A stretch of DNA of 54,922 nt from Neobacillus jeddahensis (GTDB lineage: Bacteria > Bacillota > Bacilli > Bacillales > Cytobacillaceae), in contig NZ_CCAS010000027.1 of NCBI RefSeq assembly GCF_000612625.1, positions 1-54,922 on the forward strand, in the 5' to 3' direction. The position numbers and the translations under genes are program-made. The notes beneath the pieces were generated by a model. The model ran no database searches. It saw only the letters and a program-made list of their open reading frames with translations, and was not told where the DNA came from. Below, in pieces: positions 1-7,708 of the stretch (the first letter of the stretch is position 1; the number at the start of each line of letters is the position of its first letter).

Positions 1-16
1 AACTTCATCACCATTC

Positions 17-62
17 CCGCCAATCCCCTAAAATCCACATAAAAAGACGCCCCTCGCAGGAC
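17..62 (-). terminator. Probable terminator of pncB
   Basis: Just past the pncB stop the minus strand carries GGGCGTCC, a short loop, GGGGCGTC and then TTTTT. The stem needs several G-T pairs, so this is a moderate rather than strong intrinsic terminator. Confidence 0.45.
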
Positions 63-74
63 GCCCGATGCAGC

Positions 75-1538
75 CTATTCCTTCATGGCTGCCACTTTCT
101 CTTTGACTTCTTCAATATTGTTCATCTTGTTATCCCAGCACTTCTGGCTTAAATCGACCGGATAATCTTCAGGATTCATAATCCGCTTATATTCATCCCA
201 GAGGGCATCCAGGTTCTGTTTCAAGTAATCACGAGATTCTTCCAAGCATGGAGCCTCATAGACGAGCTCGCCATTCACAAAAATATCTTCATGGAGCTCT
301 TTTGCTGTAAAATTTGTTACCACCTTATTAATGTAGGTATGCGTTGGATGGAACATACGGAGCTTCTTCTCAGGCAGCTTCTCGTCCTCCATCGCAATGT
401 AATCCCCTTCAGCATGGTGGTTCGTATTATTAATGACTCGATAGATTCTTTTTAGGCCTGGTGTCGTTACTTTTTCCGGATTGGAGGAAATCTTGATTGT
501 ATCCTCCATCACGCCATCTTCATTTTCAATCGATACAATCTTGTAGACTGCACCAAGGGCTGCTTGATCGTAAGCGGTGATCAGCTTTGTGCCGACTCCC
601 CAACTATCAATTTTCGCGCCTTGCGACTTTAAGTTCATAATCGTATACTCGTCCAAATCGCTGGAAGCAACGATCTTCGCATTTTGAAAACCAGCCTCAT
701 CGAGCATTTTTCGAGCCTTTTTTGAAAAGTAGGCAAGGTCACCGCTATCCAAGCGAATCCCGATAAAATTAATCTTATCACCCAACTCTTTAGCCACCTT
801 AATGGCGTTCGGAACACCTAACCGAAGGGTGTCATACGTATCTACTAAAAATACACAGTCCTTATGAGTCTGAGCATATTTATGGAAGGCTGTATATTCA
901 TCCTTATAGGCTTGCACCATCGAATGCGCATGTGTTCCGGACACTGGAATGCCAAACAGCTTCCCAGCCCTCACATTACTTGTCGATCCAAACCCACCTA
1001 GATAAGCCGCTCTTGTGCCCCAGATGGCTGCATCCATTTCCTGTGCACGTCTTGTCCCAAATTCCATCGCAATCTCGTCGCCAACAACCTGCTTGATGCG
1101 CGATGCTTTGGTGGCAATCAATGTTTGGTAATTCACAATATTAAGCAACGCCGTTTCGATTAACTGTGCTTCGGCAAGGGGTGCCTCGACTCGAATAATC
1201 GGCTCATTGCCAAAAACAAGTTCGCCCTCTTTCATGGCGCGAATCTTGCCCGTAAAGCGTATATTTTTCAAGTATGCAAGAAAATCATCTTGATAGCCCA
1301 CTTCGTTCTTCAAATAGTCAAGATCGTCTTCAGTAAAGCGGAAACCTTGGATATACTGAATCACTTTCTCTAAGCCCGCGAAAACAGCATAGCCATTTCC
1401 AAACGGTAACTTGCGGAAAAATAGCTCGAAGACCGCACGTTTATTATGTATGCCATCTCTCCAATACGTCTCTGCCATATTAATCTGGTACAGATCGGTA
1501 TGCAGAGTTAAACTATCATCATGATAAATGTGTTTCAT
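75..1538 (-). CDS. pncB: Nicotinate phosphoribosyltransferase
   Basis: Joins nicotinate to PRPP, with ATP hydrolysis, giving nicotinate mononucleotide: the first step of Preiss-Handler NAD salvage in the cytoplasm. The 487 residues are the usual length of the Gram-positive enzyme. Visible family marks are TDLYQINM near residue 15, EFGTRRAQ near 160, SGTHAHSM near 205 (in the family this carries the histidine that is phosphorylated) and IRLDSGDL near 265. The ATG has GGAGG seven bases upstream. The next gene upstream, pncA, makes its substrate; the 55-base gap without a terminator suggests cotranscription. Recognition is secure. Confidence 0.96.
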   Translation of the reverse strand: MKHIYHDDSLTLHTDLYQINMAETYWRDGIHNKRAVFELFFRKLPFGNGYAVFAGLEKVIQYIQGFRFTEDDLDYLKNEVGYQDDFLAYLKNIRFTGKIRAMKEGELVFGNEPIIRVEAPLAEAQLIETALLNIVNYQTLIATKASRIKQVVGDEIAMEFGTRRAQEMDAAIWGTRAAYLGGFGSTSNVRAGKLFGIPVSGTHAHSMVQAYKDEYTAFHKYAQTHKDCVFLVDTYDTLRLGVPNAIKVAKELGDKINFIGIRLDSGDLAYFSKKARKMLDEAGFQNAKIVASSDLDEYTIMNLKSQGAKIDSWGVGTKLITAYDQAALGAVYKIVSIENEDGVMEDTIKISSNPEKVTTPGLKRIYRVINNTNHHAEGDYIAMEDEKLPEKKLRMFHPTHTYINKVVTNFTAKELHEDIFVNGELVYEAPCLEESRDYLKQNLDALWDEYKRIMNPEDYPVDLSQKCWDNKMNNIEEVKEKVAAMKE

Positions 1539-1593
1539 AATTCGACCTCCGAAATACTATTGCAGCTTTTCAACAATAATACCATTAAAATGT

Positions 1594-2139
1594 TTATTTA
1601 ACCATAGCCCCAAGCGATTGTTCAAAATGTCCGAGCGCCCATTCATGTCCAGCTGGATTAAAGGATGCCACCGCATCCTTGTACACAACTATCTTAAAGC
1701 CCTTATTATAGGCATCAACGGCCGTGTGGAGGACGCAAATATCTGTACACACTCCAACGAGGTGAACCTCGGTTATCCCGCGCTCACGTAATTTGATTTC
1801 AAGGTCTGTTCCAGCAAAGGCTGAGTAGCGTGTTTTATCCAAATAGGCCACATTATCAAGTTGTTTATTTTTTTCATAAACCCCCTGAAGGGTACCGTAC
1901 AGGTCTCGACCGGATGTGTCTCTCAGGTTATGAGGTGGGAATAATTTTGTTTCTGGGTGGTATGGGTCATGTAGGTCATGCACATCGATAGCAAAGACAA
2001 CATAATCGCCGTTTTGCATGAATTGCTCCATCAATTCCACGATTTTCCCTTCAATCTGCTGTCCTGGTAAACCACAGGTCAACGCTCCAGAATCTGCGAC
2101 AAAATCATACGTATAATCAATATTAATCAATGCTTTCAT
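1594..2139 (-). CDS. pncA: Nicotinamidase
   Basis: Cysteine hydrolase of the isochorismatase-like fold that deamidates nicotinamide to nicotinate, feeding pncB directly downstream. It has the N-terminal catalytic Asp (NIDYTYDF, residue 8), a DKTRYSAF segment with the catalytic Lys region in the middle, and GVCTDICVLHTA with the nucleophilic Cys near residue 137. The 181-residue length is typical. An ATG two codons further upstream is possible, but the GAGGGGG ribosome site sits nine bases from the ATG chosen here and only three from the other. Confidence 0.94.
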   Translation of the reverse strand: MKALINIDYTYDFVADSGALTCGLPGQQIEGKIVELMEQFMQNGDYVVFAIDVHDLHDPYHPETKLFPPHNLRDTSGRDLYGTLQGVYEKNKQLDNVAYLDKTRYSAFAGTDLEIKLRERGITEVHLVGVCTDICVLHTAVDAYNKGFKIVVYKDAVASFNPAGHEWALGHFEQSLGAMVK

Positions 2140-2221
2140 ATCCATATGCCCCCTCGTTATCTTGACTCATGTCTTTTCTACATTATATACGGTAATTACC
2201 AGAATTTGTCCAGCTAGAGCA

Positions 2222-2256
2222 TAAAAAAAGCCGCTCCATTCGGAACGAACTTTTTT
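2222..2256 (-). terminator. Terminator of dgkB
   Basis: Minus strand, directly after the dgkB stop: GTTCGTTCC, loop GAAT, GGAGCGGC, then seven T. The stem is about seven pairs with G-T wobbles. It separates dgkB from the pncA-pncB pair. Confidence 0.6.
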
Positions 2257-3197
2257 TAACTATATCGTTGACCTGATTCCCAATCCGTTGGGCGGTCATT
2301 CGGGCGAATATCATCCAGTGGGACAAATACCTCTAAATGGCGGTAAAGATTTTCAAATTCAGCCGGTAATAACCCGCCAAACTCACCATCTAAATTGAGC
2401 TGCACCTTTTCCTTCGAGTACACCTTAATTCGGTTTGCTTGTGTATAAATGACATTCGGGTCATTCACATGCTCGCCACGAACCGCTAATGTCGCAATTC
2501 GGATAAACTCAGCTAGATTAACCTTCTTTAAAATTAACAGGGAAAACAAACCATCATTAATAGAAGCATCCGGTGCAAGTCGTTCAAATCCACCAATAGA
2601 ATTTGTTAACCCAACAAGAAACATCATCGCTTCCCCTTCAAACAACTTTCCATCATACTCAATCCGTACATCTGAAGGTTTAATCGAAGGAAGCATTTCC
2701 ATCCCTTTTAAATAATAGGCAAGCTGACCAAGCATCGTTTTTAATTTGCTAGGTACTTCGTATGTAAGCTCAGTAATTCTACCGCCGCCTGCAATATTAA
2801 TAAAATATTTATCGTTGATGCGACCAATATCAACGGGGATTAATTCCCCTCTGGTAATAATATCTACAGCCGCGCCTACATCCCGCGGAATATGAAGAGC
2901 TCGGGCAAAGTCATTTGTTGTTCCCGCTGGAATGATCCCTAATTTCGGTCGATATTCTTGGTCTGCGAGTCCGTTAACCACTTCATGAATGGTACCATCT
3001 CCACCAGCTGCAATCACTACATCATATTGGCGTTCTACCGCTAATTTTGCGGCATTCGTGGCATCTCCAGCACCTGTTGTGGCGTGGCAGGATGCTTCGT
3101 AGCCGGCCATCTCTAATTTAGCCAAAATTTCTGGTAAATTCCGCTTCAATATTTCTCGTCCTGAAGTAGGATTGTAAATAAGTCTTGCTCTTTTCAT
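2256..3197 (-). CDS. dgkB: Diacylglycerol kinase (lipid kinase, DagK/YerQ family)
   Basis: Phosphorylates diacylglycerol to phosphatidic acid, returning the by-product of lipoteichoic acid synthesis to phospholipid synthesis. The N-terminal catalytic domain opens with ARLIYNPTSG and has the nucleotide loop AAGGDGTIHEVVNGL near residue 70 and GIIPAGTTNDFARAL near 100. The C-terminal lipid-kinase domain ends with LNLDGE near 270. Four ATG codons run in tandem at the 5' end; the AGG ribosome site best fits the last, so the start is uncertain by up to three codons. B. subtilis has the same gene (yerQ) just beyond gatCAB; here unrelated genes have been inserted between them. Confidence 0.92.
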   Translation of the reverse strand: MKRARLIYNPTSGREILKRNLPEILAKLEMAGYEASCHATTGAGDATNAAKLAVERQYDVVIAAGGDGTIHEVVNGLADQEYRPKLGIIPAGTTNDFARALHIPRDVGAAVDIITRGELIPVDIGRINDKYFINIAGGGRITELTYEVPSKLKTMLGQLAYYLKGMEMLPSIKPSDVRIEYDGKLFEGEAMMFLVGLTNSIGGFERLAPDASINDGLFSLLILKKVNLAEFIRIATLAVRGEHVNDPNVIYTQANRIKVYSKEKVQLNLDGEFGGLLPAEFENLYRHLEVFVPLDDIRPNDRPTDWESGQRYS

Positions 3198-3369
3198 CAT
3201 CATCATCCTATTTTTTTAAATAACAATTGGACTTGTCAATTCTATATTCTACCAATTATCATCAACCCTTACAAATATATTGCAAGGCCATAACAATTAT
3301 TATATCCTTCATTGTCCATCTACTATCATAACCGCTTTTTATTTTATTGCAAAAATAGGGATCTGCAAA

Positions 3370-4296
3370 TTATTGATTTGTGATTAAGCTGATGTCGTAG
3401 GCATTGGCGATATGAATACGGTATTTACCCTCACCTGATTGATAGACGGCATTTCTTATCCTGCCAACCTCTTCTCCATCAGCAGTTTCCTCTTGTTTAG
3501 AGACCTGCCACTCGCCTTCTTTTCCACTTACATTTTCAACCCCGACTGCATCGACCTTTAAATTGCTATTTTCCTTCACATCAAGCGCGATCGATGAGGC
3601 ACTTTCAATCGCCCAGTCATTTGCAATCGTCCGCGGCTTCAAAGTGAGCGAATCATTGTTCCCGATGACTTCTAACTTCACATTATTTGGGATGAGAATC
3701 GTCGCAGCGACTATTCCTTGTTGATCAAAGGGGCCCATTTCGTCTGGCAACTGTTTAAAATTTAAATAGAGAGTATCTCCCTTCTGATTGGCCACCATAA
3801 TATCATCTGCACTCGTTAATGGCTTCGCCTTTTTCACGGCTTGCATCCGATAAGTGCCAAACATGGAGACTTCTTTTTCCTCCGTCGCTTCAACCGTCAT
3901 GTCGTAACCGACCGTTCTCACTACCACTCGTTTGATCGTATCATCGGTTTTGTAGGAAAAGGCAGGCAGTTCAAATGACCGCATTTCTCTTGCCATCACC
4001 TCTTCTACCTTATCGACCATGCCGGTTGAACTTAAAATCGCAAAGATAATGCCCACCGTCCCGAGCAGTCCTACAAAGATAATGCTCAAAAAATCATATT
4101 TTAACATGGGCGTTTCTTGTCGCGAAAGAAACAAATAGAGAAGAATCTCCATTCCTAATACGACTAAAAGAATCGGCCACCAAGCCGTCATGACCTGGGT
4201 TAGATTGAAGTCCATAAACTTCGAGAAAAAGAGGAACAAGCCTAGGAGCAAGAGTGAGGCTCCCATTGAAAACGTGCCAACCCGCCATGTTCTCAT
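3370..4296 (-). CDS. LiaF-like membrane protein of an ECF sigma operon
   Basis: Function not established. The first 95 residues form three or four membrane segments (12-26, 38-56 and 70-92) of the kind seen in LiaI/LiaF and DUF5668 proteins. The remaining 210 residues would lie outside the cell and alternate short strand-like stretches (VVVRTVGYDMTV, TILIPNNVKLEVIGN, SIALDVKENSNLKV) as in LiaF/YvlB-type beta-helix domains. It is the last gene of the sigma operon; its ATG overlaps the stop of the 31-residue gene before it. A role in sensing or protecting the envelope is an inference from domain type and operon. Confidence 0.82.
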   Translation of the reverse strand: MRTWRVGTFSMGASLLLLGLFLFFSKFMDFNLTQVMTAWWPILLVVLGMEILLYLFLSRQETPMLKYDFLSIIFVGLLGTVGIIFAILSSTGMVDKVEEVMAREMRSFELPAFSYKTDDTIKRVVVRTVGYDMTVEATEEKEVSMFGTYRMQAVKKAKPLTSADDIMVANQKGDTLYLNFKQLPDEMGPFDQQGIVAATILIPNNVKLEVIGNNDSLTLKPRTIANDWAIESASSIALDVKENSNLKVDAVGVENVSGKEGEWQVSKQEETADGEEVGRIRNAVYQSGEGKYRIHIANAYDISLITNQ

Positions 4297-4388
4297 GCTT
4301 CTTTCCCTCCCTTTCTTTTTCTAAAAAGGATCCCAATCCCCGCTCCAATCAAAACAACTGTGGCCATCCGTTTTCCCCACTTATTCAT
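4293..4388 (-). CDS. 31-residue single-pass membrane peptide
   Basis: A small gene in the gap between its two neighbours. Its ATG overlaps the last codons of the TM2-like gene, and its TGA overlaps the ATG of the LiaF-like gene (ATGA). The peptide starts MNKWGKRMATVVLIG and ends FRKRKGGKEA: one hydrophobic helix of about 14 residues flanked by basic residues, so probably membrane-inserted. GGGAGG just before its end supplies the ribosome site of the next gene. It could be a real small subunit of the module or just a translational-coupling device. No family recognised. Confidence 0.6.
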   Translation of the reverse strand: MNKWGKRMATVVLIGAGIGILFRKRKGGKEA

Positions 4389-5460
4389 GATTCTTTGCCT
4401 CCCTTTTTTGCTTACTGCCTGACAAAAGCTTGATTCCGCCGCCAATTAATAGAACACAGACAAGACCAGTCTGGAAGTATCCTTGAACCCAATACATGAC
4501 ATCAATATTGATCAACCTTGACAACATTGGCGAAAATACAGGGAATACCACATTCATGACCAGATAGTAAAGACCCATTAAGACGAGGCCAATGCCGACC
4601 CATTTTTGATGATTTAGAATGTATGAAATGATGGGTACGTCTTCAATGGTTTCTTCTCCATACTTTGAAACCTTTTGCATCCCGTCAAAAAAGCTGTAAA
4701 ACCAGATAATCGGAATTAAAAACAAGAAGATCCCGAGTCGTAAAACGTCTAAGATATAGATGGAGAAAAGAAATGCAGCCATCAATTGGACTCCGCGTTT
4801 TTGTAATCCTAAATAGAGATGGCCTGCTCCTGGAAAGATGGATAAAAAGGTCGCGATCGACTTACTCTTTTTCCCGTCTTCCCGACGCATTTCAAAGTCT
4901 TCAAAAATCGTTCTATCGACAAGCTCCTCACCGCGCTGCTTTTTATTCACTTGTTGTACAACATCAAAGAATCCGTATACCCAAATGATTGGCAGGGCTG
5001 CCATAAAGACCATAAATTCACCACGGTTGGATAGGGCTGTCACAAAGGTCACCATTACCCCTAGCCCCAAAAAGGAAGCTAGCAGGGTCAGGCCCCTGCT
5101 CATGAGGCCGATTTGAAAATGACCAAGGCCTGGGATAAAGGACAAAACGATTGTATAAAAACGTTCCGAATCCTGGGCAGACTTTTGATGTTCAGGGTCA
5201 GGATTCGCTTCCAAAAGAGCTTTCTTTTGTTTTGAAACCTGAACGCCCATATCAATGAAGCTGATTAAGTAAATGAAGATCCCAAGCATGAAGGTAAAGA
5301 TGGATACTTCTTCATTACTAGTGACTAATCCTATAATCGTTACAAATGCCAAACCTACAACTGATAGTAGATACAACACCCCGCGAACCATATTACCGAA
5401 ATAAATATGTCCGAGGCCTGGAAAGAGAGATAATGTTAATGCCTTGGTCGAACTTTTCAT
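4381..5460 (-). CDS. Multi-pass membrane protein with three TM2-like repeats
   Basis: Function unknown. Three copies of one module can be read: residues 12-79, 107-175 and 208-268. Each opens with F(I)PGxGHxxxG-x3-RG, runs through two hydrophobic helices and closes with F-x-D-x3-QV-x-K or a close variant. The PGxGHxYxGxxxRG opening is that of TM2-type membrane domains. A charged linker (E-D-F-E-M-R-R) lies between modules two and three, and the C-terminal 80 residues form two further helices. It overlaps the anti-sigma gene upstream by four bases, so the two are translationally coupled. Membrane location is clear; a sensing role is inference. Confidence 0.83.
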   Translation of the reverse strand: MKSSTKALTLSLFPGLGHIYFGNMVRGVLYLLSVVGLAFVTIIGLVTSNEEVSIFTFMLGIFIYLISFIDMGVQVSKQKKALLEANPDPEHQKSAQDSERFYTIVLSFIPGLGHFQIGLMSRGLTLLASFLGLGVMVTFVTALSNRGEFMVFMAALPIIWVYGFFDVVQQVNKKQRGEELVDRTIFEDFEMRREDGKKSKSIATFLSIFPGAGHLYLGLQKRGVQLMAAFLFSIYILDVLRLGIFLFLIPIIWFYSFFDGMQKVSKYGEETIEDVPIISYILNHQKWVGIGLVLMGLYYLVMNVVFPVFSPMLSRLINIDVMYWVQGYFQTGLVCVLLIGGGIKLLSGSKQKREAKNHE

Positions 5461-5987
5461 TTCTTATTTGCCTCCTTTTTCTCTAGTGAATCCATCCATG
5501 CAAATGTTTTATTAATAACCCCTTCGGTCATCGAGGGCTTTTTCTCCTGTAAATGCGGACTTTCCAACGAGCTGGCATACGATGCCAACGACTGAAAAGC
5601 CCCCGTAAACGTCAACAGCAGCGTCGCAACAGCCGCCAACAAATAATGAAACAGCGCCTGCTGATACAAAGGCTTCTTTTTCCTGTTTTGTCCACTGTTA
5701 CGAGTACTTGTGGTATCCCTATTCAATTTGGTGTCAGGCACCAATTGGACTGTTTGCATAGTGTTTAGCGTACTTTTGGTGTCAGGCACCAATTCCATTA
5801 CGCGATCGGTAAAGGTACTTTCGTTTGAAAGGGTTGGAAGCGATGTTTCATTGGCTGTGACTGCTTGAAGGTAGTTTTCAAGGCATTGGTCGCATGTATA
5901 GAGATGATTCTCTAGTTCCTCTCGGGTGCTATCATCCACTTCGTTATTCACGTATTGCAGCCATTCTTCGTACAGGTAATGCTTCAT
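5457..5987 (-). CDS. Anti-sigma factor, zf-HC2-like, one membrane pass
   Basis: Likely holds the neighbouring ECF sigma factor inactive at the membrane. Residues 1-45 are an anti-sigma zinc-binding type domain with H-x3-C-x2-C (HLYTCDQC near residue 29). Residues 46-103 are a low-complexity linker, followed by one membrane helix at about 110-128 and a 45-residue outer tail. The ATG chosen overlaps the sigma stop as ATGA and has AAGGAGG ten bases upstream; a longer reading frame start lacks a site. Oddly, the linker contains LVPDTK twice, each encoded by a 13-bp repeat found elsewhere in the window. Assignment rests on motif and position. Confidence 0.85.
   Translation of the reverse strand: MKHYLYEEWLQYVNNEVDDSTREELENHLYTCDQCLENYLQAVTANETSLPTLSNESTFTDRVMELVPDTKSTLNTMQTVQLVPDTKLNRDTTSTRNSGQNRKKKPLYQQALFHYLLAAVATLLLTFTGAFQSLASYASSLESPHLQEKKPSMTEGVINKTFAWMDSLEKKEANKK
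5727..5746. repeat. Dispersed 13-bp repeat GGTGTCAGGCACC, copy A
   Basis: A 20-base unit with core GGTGTCAGGCACC inside the anti-sigma gene. It is itself nearly palindromic (TTGGTG...CACCAA). Read in the gene it gives LVPDTK. The same core forms both arms of the palindrome at 26587-26635. Confidence 0.85.
5775..5794. repeat. Dispersed 13-bp repeat GGTGTCAGGCACC, copy B
   Basis: Identical over 20 bases to the copy 48 bases (16 codons) away, so both keep the same reading phase and again encode LVPDTK in the anti-sigma linker. Confidence 0.85.
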
Positions 5988-6529
5988 GAAAAATCGTCCT
6001 CCTTCCAATTCTTTTTCATCCAGGTCCTGGCCCGATACAACTTCGTTTCAATCGTCTTAATTTGAACATTCTGCTCCTCAGCCATTTGCTGATAGCTTTT
6101 TTCTGCTATATAAAAGCCGTAAATTACTTCTCGGTAATTCTCGGGTACCTCATTGAGTTTTTTTCGAACAAGGCTTCTCCGATCATTATCAATGATTTCT
6201 TTCTCGACACTATCTCTTGGGGTCCCTAATACCTGCTGCTCGAGGGCATCCACGACCTCCTCTTTTCTTCTTGCCTGTTTTCGTTTCACATCTATCGCAT
6301 GATTAACGGCTATGCGCGTCATCCACGTTTTAAAGCCTTGATGCTCGTATTTGGGGAGAGAGGTATAAATTTTGATAAACACTTCCTGTGCCGCATCTTC
6401 CGCTTCCTTTTGATCGCGAAGTACAGCAAAGACCGTCCGGAACACGTCATTGCGGTACTTCTCCACCAAAAGACGAAAGGCATGATCATTGCCTTCCAGC
6501 ACCTTTTCTATTAAAGCAGTGTCGCTAAT
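5984..6529 (-). CDS. ECF-type RNA polymerase sigma factor
   Basis: Group 4 sigma factor of about 180 residues with only the sigma-2 and sigma-4 domains. Sigma-2 covers residues 10-80 (FRLLVEKYRNDVFR, then DAAQEVFIKIY and TWMTRIAVNHAID). Sigma-4 covers about 120-175 (VPENYREVIYGFY, then SYQQMAEEQ and TIETKLYRARTWMKK). The usual start codons are absent where expected: the frame has a GTG at 6502 without a good ribosome site, but nine codons upstream an ATT is preceded by AAAGGGGGAGAGG at ideal distance and restores the typical N-terminus ISDTALIEKVLEGNDHAF. I therefore place the start at ATT. First gene of the membrane-module operon. Confidence 0.9.
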   Translation of the reverse strand: MSDTALIEKVLEGNDHAFRLLVEKYRNDVFRTVFAVLRDQKEAEDAAQEVFIKIYTSLPKYEHQGFKTWMTRIAVNHAIDVKRKQARRKEEVVDALEQQVLGTPRDSVEKEIIDNDRRSLVRKKLNEVPENYREVIYGFYIAEKSYQQMAEEQNVQIKTIETKLYRARTWMKKNWKEDDFS

Positions 6530-6658
6530 TGTCCTCTCCCCCTTTCTCTTGTTGCTATTCAGCAGGTAAACTCCCCATACTGAATGGACAAACTTAACTT
6601 TGCCGCCACCCTTGTCTTTCTACTCGAATAGCAGCGAATTTTTTTATCTACACATGAA

Positions 6659-6688
6659 TAGACGACATCTTTTCGGATAACCCCTACA
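6659..6688 (-). promoter_or_regulatory. Possible ECF-type promoter upstream of the sigma gene
   Basis: Minus strand TGTAGG, 18 bases, CGTCTA. A CGTC -10 is common for ECF promoters, and such sigma genes often drive themselves. The -35 is not a standard one and the leader would be about 120 bases long, so this is a weak call. Confidence 0.22.
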
Positions 6689-6780
6689 CATTTTTTTAAA
6701 AAAAGTTTTCTTTTTATCATAACATGGGTTTTTTCGACAAAAGGGACAATTCACCAATCATACGATCTTTTCAGTTAGAC

Positions 6781-6816
6781 TCAAAAAAAAGACGTGCGAG
6801 AGAAGCTCCCGCACAT
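6781..6816 (-). terminator. Terminator of the methyltransferase gene
   Basis: Minus strand GTGCGGGAG, loop CTT, CTCTCGCAC, followed by GTC and eight T. Strong intrinsic terminator separating this gene from the sigma operon. Confidence 0.85.
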
Positions 6817-6829
6817 ACCTTCAAACTAG

Positions 6830-7600
6830 CTATTCCTTTAATCGTAAAATACAAACATTACATTCACAAGTAACAGAGTATGGCTCCTCCCCCAGCGTCT
6901 CGATCAATATCTCCGATAGTTCATTCTGAATCGACTCATCTGGTCCCGTGATGAAGGCCCTCGCATTAAACTGATCCATCCACTCTTGCTTCGTAAGAGG
7001 AACCATATAATTGAGCTTATAAAAATCCCTCAGCTCAAACCCCTCAGATTGCCATTCTGCAAACCATTCAACCGGAAAGGTATTCAATCGTTGCTTATTA
7101 TCCACCTCCAGCTTAGGTAAATTCGAACCTCCAGTAAGGGTTTGGTAAAACGCATTAAAGATTTCTTCATGGATCTCAGTAAACCTAGCATCAATTATAA
7201 TCAACGTCCCATTTTCCTTTAAAATTCGCTTCATTTCCGGAATTGCTTTCGGCCGGTCGAATAAATGCCAGGCCCGCATCACCGTCACGATATCAAAATA
7301 GGAATCAAGTAACCTCGTTTCCTCTGCGCTCCCCTTTTGAAAAGGAATTGTGAAATTTTTTAACCGATTCAAACTTTTAGCAATATCAAGCATATCCTGT
7401 GACGAATCAACGCCTACCACATCTGCTTTTCGCATCGCCATTTTCCTTGTTAAGGCCCCTGTTCCCGAGCCAATATCGGCAACCTTTTTACCAGCAAAAA
7501 AAATATTTCGAAGTTGAAGACTATCCATCAACATTAATGGCATATATTCTTTTGGACTAACATACTTTTTATCATCTTGACCCAAGTCAATTTGTTTCAT
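6830..7600 (-). CDS. Class I SAM-dependent methyltransferase
   Basis: 256 residues with the Rossmann motifs of the class I (Methyltransf_11/25-like) enzymes: VADIGSGTGALTRKMA near residue 40 (SAM-binding loop), DVVGVDSSQDML near 60 (acidic residue at the end of strand two), and DIVTVMRAWHLFDRP near 103 in the position where a substrate-facing motif is usual. The C-terminal part has CECNVCIL at the very end; the cysteines are noted but unexplained. The ATG has AAAGGAG nine bases before it. It is monocistronic, divergent from the plsY-like gene. Substrate cannot be told from the sequence. Confidence 0.85.
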   Translation of the reverse strand: MKQIDLGQDDKKYVSPKEYMPLMLMDSLQLRNIFFAGKKVADIGSGTGALTRKMAMRKADVVGVDSSQDMLDIAKSLNRLKNFTIPFQKGSAEETRLLDSYFDIVTVMRAWHLFDRPKAIPEMKRILKENGTLIIIDARFTEIHEEIFNAFYQTLTGGSNLPKLEVDNKQRLNTFPVEWFAEWQSEGFELRDFYKLNYMVPLTKQEWMDQFNARAFITGPDESIQNELSEILIETLGEEPYSVTCECNVCILRLKE

Positions 7601-7708
7601 TACAGGGCACTCCTTTTATTCCTTAAAATAGTATTTAAACAAAATAATACCATTTTATTATGATAAAATATGATTAGAAAAAAGACATATTCGTGAAGGA
7701 TTGATGTG

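Noticed and set aside
6733..6739. Spo0A-box-like TTCGACA upstream of the sigma operon
   Set aside because: A single heptamer without a partner or clear promoter geometry; not enough to claim control.
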